In this document: piece by piece, positions 61,086-64,000 of the stretch
How positions within the stretch are numbered: position 1 is the stretch's first letter
Layout: every line of letters begins with the position of its first letter
Origin: Planctopirus ephydatiae
Lineage (GTDB): Bacteria > Planctomycetota > Planctomycetia > Planctomycetales > Planctomycetaceae
Reading direction: 5' to 3'
Length of the DNA stretch: 64,000 nt
Assembly (NCBI RefSeq): GCF_007752345.1
Contig: NZ_CP036299.1
Location: forward strand, 2,061,001-2,125,000
The notes under the pieces: model-generated
The model's input: the letters and a program-made list of their open reading frames with translations, nothing else
What the model was told of the DNA's origin: nothing
Databases searched by the model: none
Program-made: the position numbers and the translations under genes

Positions 61086-62894
61086 TTAGAGTTCGTTGCC
61101 GAGTTGACTGCGGGCGATGAGGCGGCCGAAGAGTTTAACGAGGCCGTCGTCGAATTCGAGCTGGAGCTTCAGGGCATCGCCGCTGGGTTTCATGCGGAAG
61201 CGAACTTGATGTCCGGTCCCCTTAAAGGCAATGGCCGATTCTTCTTTGAAAGTTTCCACGGCTCGTCCTCGACGATCAATCAAATCGACCCACCGGGAAA
61301 TTTCGGCAGTCACCAGGATGGGAGCACGTTCTGGTCGTGTGGTATCGTCGGCTGGTTTCGCAGCCTCATCGATCGTTTTTCGCAAGGCGGCAATCGCTTG
61401 ACCTTTGCTGGCCGCTGCAAACCAGATGGCTTCTGGAGTGGCGAGGAAAGCGAGTTCTCCACCGTCTTCGCCATAGAGGCGTCGATTGGCACCATTGGGA
61501 TCCAGAGTGGCGCGATGCACCGGAAAATCGTTGATGCGGGCGACATCGAGTTCGAGTTTCTGCAAGCGATCATTTTCGGGCTGGCGGTCTTTGATCAGTT
61601 GCACCAGTTTTTGAAGGGCGAGGGGAAACTCTTCGCCGCCGGGTAAACGAAAACCACCAACGACTTCGTATTGCGACCGTTCCGCTCCAATCATCTGGAC
61701 GAAAACATCGACCAAGCCCGCCTGGGTCGATCTCTGGAGGGCACCGAAGAGGGGTTGAAAGGCTTCGATATCTGTGGGAGCGCCGGGTTTTCCGGCAGCG
61801 ATCGACTTTTCGATTTCCTTCTTGAGGACTTGTTCGGCTGTCGTCCAGACCTGCTGAAGCAATGTCTGCTGCTCGGGCTCAAGGATCGTCGAGACACCGA
61901 CAGTGAGTGTGGTTTCCCGATCAAGCAAGGCTCCGAATTGACTGTGTCGACCAGGAAATGCACTGAAGGCTTTGACGAGTTTACTTTCGGGAGTGCCGAC
62001 GACTTCAAGTTCAATGGTGGCGACCATCGTGTCGCGATTGAGCCTGGCACCGATGGTGACTTCCTCGGTGTCGGAAACCATTCGCTCAAACTGCTTGATC
62101 ACGGATTCGCCGCCGGCACGCCTGAGGCGGTAACCCTCCGCAGGCTCGTTGTCTCTTTGCTGGAGATCTGCTCGTAAAGTGGTTTTGGCGAATTCGAGAA
62201 AGACACTTTTCAAACCTACGGGAATGTTCTTGAGCAAGCCACTGAAACTGGCATCGTAACGGGTGGCAAAGGGTTCGCTGAGCGGGCCAGGATCGGGGAA
62301 ATTCCGATCAACATGCTCTGCCTCACTGACCATGATGAGATAGTTGCCGCGACTGACAACGTGAATGGTCGTGCTTTCGCCGAAGACGACTTTCCAGCGA
62401 TCTGCCGAGCCTTCGACCTTTTGAAATGTTCCGGGAATGGGGGGCATGCTGCACATCCAGCCCAGGAACTCATCCACATTGGTGACGGGGATAAATGTGG
62501 CAGCCCACATGGGTTCCGTGAGGATGTCTCCGAGGTACATCATCATGCCCAGGGGACGTGTTCTGTCGACGCCCTTGAGCTCTTTGAGATCGTTCTTGAG
62601 CCACATTTCCATGGCGGGGATCATGTCTGGGCGTTCGCACTTCTCGAATAACGTCCGGCCATGATTTTCGAGAGTTTCCACATTGGCCACCTGGAAAAGC
62701 AGCAGTGGTTGATCAACACGTGCGGGCTTTTGTGGTGCATCTTGCGAAAAACCGGCGGTTGAAAACGTGCTGAAGAGGAGAATCAAACCCAGCAGCAAGC
62801 TATGGATTTGAAGTGGGCCCCGGGAAATCTGGCAGGGATTCGAAAAGCGACTGATGGATTGAACGGACGCTTGGAGCGAGGCAATCGATTGCAT
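61086..62894 (-). CDS. Exported planctomycete protein, paralogue of the 43.5-45.3 kb gene
   Basis: A 602-residue protein with a signal peptide (about 30-50, ending FSQDA). There is no recognised catalytic motif. It aligns by eye with the 43.5-kb protein: a block with YLIMVSEAEHVDRNFPDP against YAMLSQRLQDIPANAPDP, FERMVSDTEEVTIGARLN against LERFIVQSEHLQATWTTD, and a C-terminal domain with IWFAAASKGQAIAALRKTI. ATG 62894 has AGGGTGG just upstream and opens with a sensible signal; the frame to 63116 is unsupported. Function unknown; probably periplasmic. Confidence 0.85.
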   Translation of the reverse strand: MQSIASLQASVQSISRFSNPCQISRGPLQIHSLLLGLILLFSTFSTAGFSQDAPQKPARVDQPLLLFQVANVETLENHGRTLFEKCERPDMIPAMEMWLKNDLKELKGVDRTRPLGMMMYLGDILTEPMWAATFIPVTNVDEFLGWMCSMPPIPGTFQKVEGSADRWKVVFGESTTIHVVSRGNYLIMVSEAEHVDRNFPDPGPLSEPFATRYDASFSGLLKNIPVGLKSVFLEFAKTTLRADLQQRDNEPAEGYRLRRAGGESVIKQFERMVSDTEEVTIGARLNRDTMVATIELEVVGTPESKLVKAFSAFPGRHSQFGALLDRETTLTVGVSTILEPEQQTLLQQVWTTAEQVLKKEIEKSIAAGKPGAPTDIEAFQPLFGALQRSTQAGLVDVFVQMIGAERSQYEVVGGFRLPGGEEFPLALQKLVQLIKDRQPENDRLQKLELDVARINDFPVHRATLDPNGANRRLYGEDGGELAFLATPEAIWFAAASKGQAIAALRKTIDEAAKPADDTTRPERAPILVTAEISRWVDLIDRRGRAVETFKEESAIAFKGTGHQVRFRMKPSGDALKLQLEFDDGLVKLFGRLIARSQLGNEL

Positions 62895-63170
62895 GAGCCA
62901 CCCTGGTGAATCGAGTCGAAGAGATGATGAAGTGCTGCTAAACCATTGCTGATGAGAACTGCCACTGACAAATAATGCCGTTTGAGCAGACTCGTGAAGA
63001 GTACCCATGTGGGAGTCGGCAGGTTTCAGATGGTCTACTCGTAATCTGCGGAAGAATCCAGCAGGAAAACACTTCAAGCCACGTGTCAGGGGACTGGAGA
63101 GTCCCGAGGTTCTCAATCCGACCCGAGAAAGTGCAATTCAACCGGTTTAAATCTGTAGATCGCCCTGAAT

Positions 63171-64000
63171 TTACGAATACTCGACACCATTATGGGTGTG
63201 AATTCTGGCGGCGTGTTCAACCGAGAGAAAATGCGGAGCGGCCACGCTGGCTTTGGAAAGGCCTGAGAGAGTCGCGATTTTCTCGTTGAAATCGAGATCT
63301 GGAACCAGGCAAGGATGCTTGTATTGTTCGAGCGAGCCACCTTTGCGCTGGAGTCGATCCTGGCGAAAGGCTTGCCACGTTCCCTGGGGCACTGTGATCA
63401 CTTCGAGAGGCCCCAGCCTTTGAGATTCACGTTTGTCTCGATACTCGCAATTCGAGTTGATCAATTGGCAATCGATGGCCTTCGCCAGCCGAGAAGCAGA
63501 GACACCTTCAGCAAGACTTTCTGTATGCAACCTGTAGTGAGGGGGAGCCCCCCAAACAGGAGCGACAGTAAAACAACCGACTTCACAATGAAGCTCGCGA
63601 GACGCATGATGAACGGCGTTTACGACCTGGGACTCGGCAAGCTTCTCACCAGTGAGATTAGAGATATGGGCTCCCTTGTGGAGAAACTCCAGCATGGGAG
63701 TTTGATGGTAAAACCCCGTGCATCTCACGACATCGCGGATATCGTAACGATAAAGGCCAGACGTCGTTGTGAGGAGTATGTAGTAATCCTGCCCCAGTTC
63801 GAGTTCATGAGCCCCTAGAACGACAGGATTCGAGCGACCATACTCAGCTTCCGGGATGAATTCAAAGTAGTGAGTTCCGATATCCAGTACGCCAGAACTC
63901 GTTTCGTCTTCGAGAGGAATCGTCATGCGGCCTTCGCTGGCAGAAAGCCCGTGATCTCTCACAGGGACATCGCCATAGAGCTTTCTCATGGAAGGTAAAT
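63171..64000 (-). CDS. GH3-family (ANL superfamily) protein, 5' end outside window
   Basis: The C-terminal part of a GH3-like acyl-acid-amido synthetase or adenylating enzyme. The visible 276 codons include EFIPEAEYG, the nucleotide-binding GLYRYDIRDVVRCTGF, LEFLHKGAHISNLTGEKLAE (the hinge to the C-terminal lid), and a C-terminal DFNEKIATLSGLSKASVAAPHF. The frame continues past base 64000, so the ATG at 63989 is internal. Plant GH3 proteins conjugate amino acids to hormones; bacterial relatives are poorly characterised. The 276-bp gap to the neighbouring gene holds nothing recognised. Confidence 0.88.
   Translation of the reverse strand, partial: LPSMRKLYGDVPVRDHGLSASEGRMTIPLEDETSSGVLDIGTHYFEFIPEAEYGRSNPVVLGAHELELGQDYYILLTTTSGLYRYDIRDVVRCTGFYHQTPMLEFLHKGAHISNLTGEKLAESQVVNAVHHASRELHCEVGCFTVAPVWGAPPHYRLHTESLAEGVSASRLAKAIDCQLINSNCEYRDKRESQRLGPLEVITVPQGTWQAFRQDRLQRKGGSLEQYKHPCLVPDLDFNEKIATLSGLSKASVAAPHFLSVEHAARIHTHNGVEYS

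Noticed and set aside
1-64000. tRNA, rRNA, CRISPR array, intact insertion sequence, riboswitch
   Set aside because: I looked for cloverleaf ends, regular short direct repeats and transposase motifs and saw none; subtle small RNAs cannot be excluded by eye.

Overview
The window comes from a planctomycete of moderate GC content. Several gene families that are characteristic of that phylum occur together: two DUF1559 pseudopilin-like proteins, a DUF1552 Tat protein, a DUF1592/1588-type cytochrome-like protein, a Cys-rich YTV-like envelope protein, a formylglycine sulfatase with a formylglycine-generating enzyme (FGE), and exported families that I know only from planctomycetes. Gene content and base composition would fit a relative of Planctopirus limnophila, but this is an impression and not a demonstrated identification. 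I see no rRNA, tRNA, CRISPR array or intact insertion sequence.

Layout. 0-2.4 kb: a two-gene heterodimeric ABC exporter, the first gene cut by the window edge. 2.5-11.1 kb: mostly housekeeping genes on the minus strand (ABC-2 permease, purM, an antiporter, rimO, a Uma2 protein, adk, rpsD, a SET-domain protein) plus a csaA-like gene on the plus strand. 11.4-15.1 kb: a tandem ClpP-like/NfeD membrane protease and an enoyl-reductase-like MDR protein. 15.4-21.5 kb: an envelope and translation block (skp-like, lpxC, lpxA, a Gfo/Idh oxidoreductase; then rpmE and prfA). 21.9-28.0 kb: NDH-2, two exported planctomycete proteins, a small PPK2-N-like protein and a histidine phosphatase. 28.2-41.2 kb: a membrane glycosyltransferase, a DUF1592 protein, a coupled FGE plus P1B-ATPase pair, a Zn-MDR protein, an ABC exporter and a sulfatase. 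41.7-45.3 kb: the Cys-rich repeat protein and a large exported protein. 45.3-52.3 kb: an accessory island. In it, 250-bp direct repeats (decayed gene fragments) flank a tightly coupled methyltransferase / GT2 / methyltransferase / membrane-GT operon, next to the wreckage of what looks like a polymorphic toxin-immunity locus. 52.3-64 kb: lpxB, a beta-propeller protein, a DUF1552 protein, a DUF1559-lipoprotein-DUF1559 operon, an O6-alkylguanine methyltransferase, a repeat-filled gap, a paralogue of the 43.5-kb exported protein, and a GH3-family protein cut by the window edge.

How the genes fit together. lpxC, lpxA and lpxB show that lipid A is made, and the oxidoreductase overlapping lpxA resembles GnnA, which would imply a diamino lipid A. 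The FGE keeps both active-site cysteines, appears membrane-anchored facing outward, and is translationally coupled to a metal-exporting P-type ATPase. Since aerobic FGE is a copper enzyme, the pair may be a metallation unit for sulfatase activation, and a Cys-type sulfatase lies 4 kb away. A dispersed ~110-bp intergenic element with a conserved 9-bp-stem hairpin and, in the best copies, inverted-repeat ends occurs at least eight times. It is the main non-coding structure in the window.
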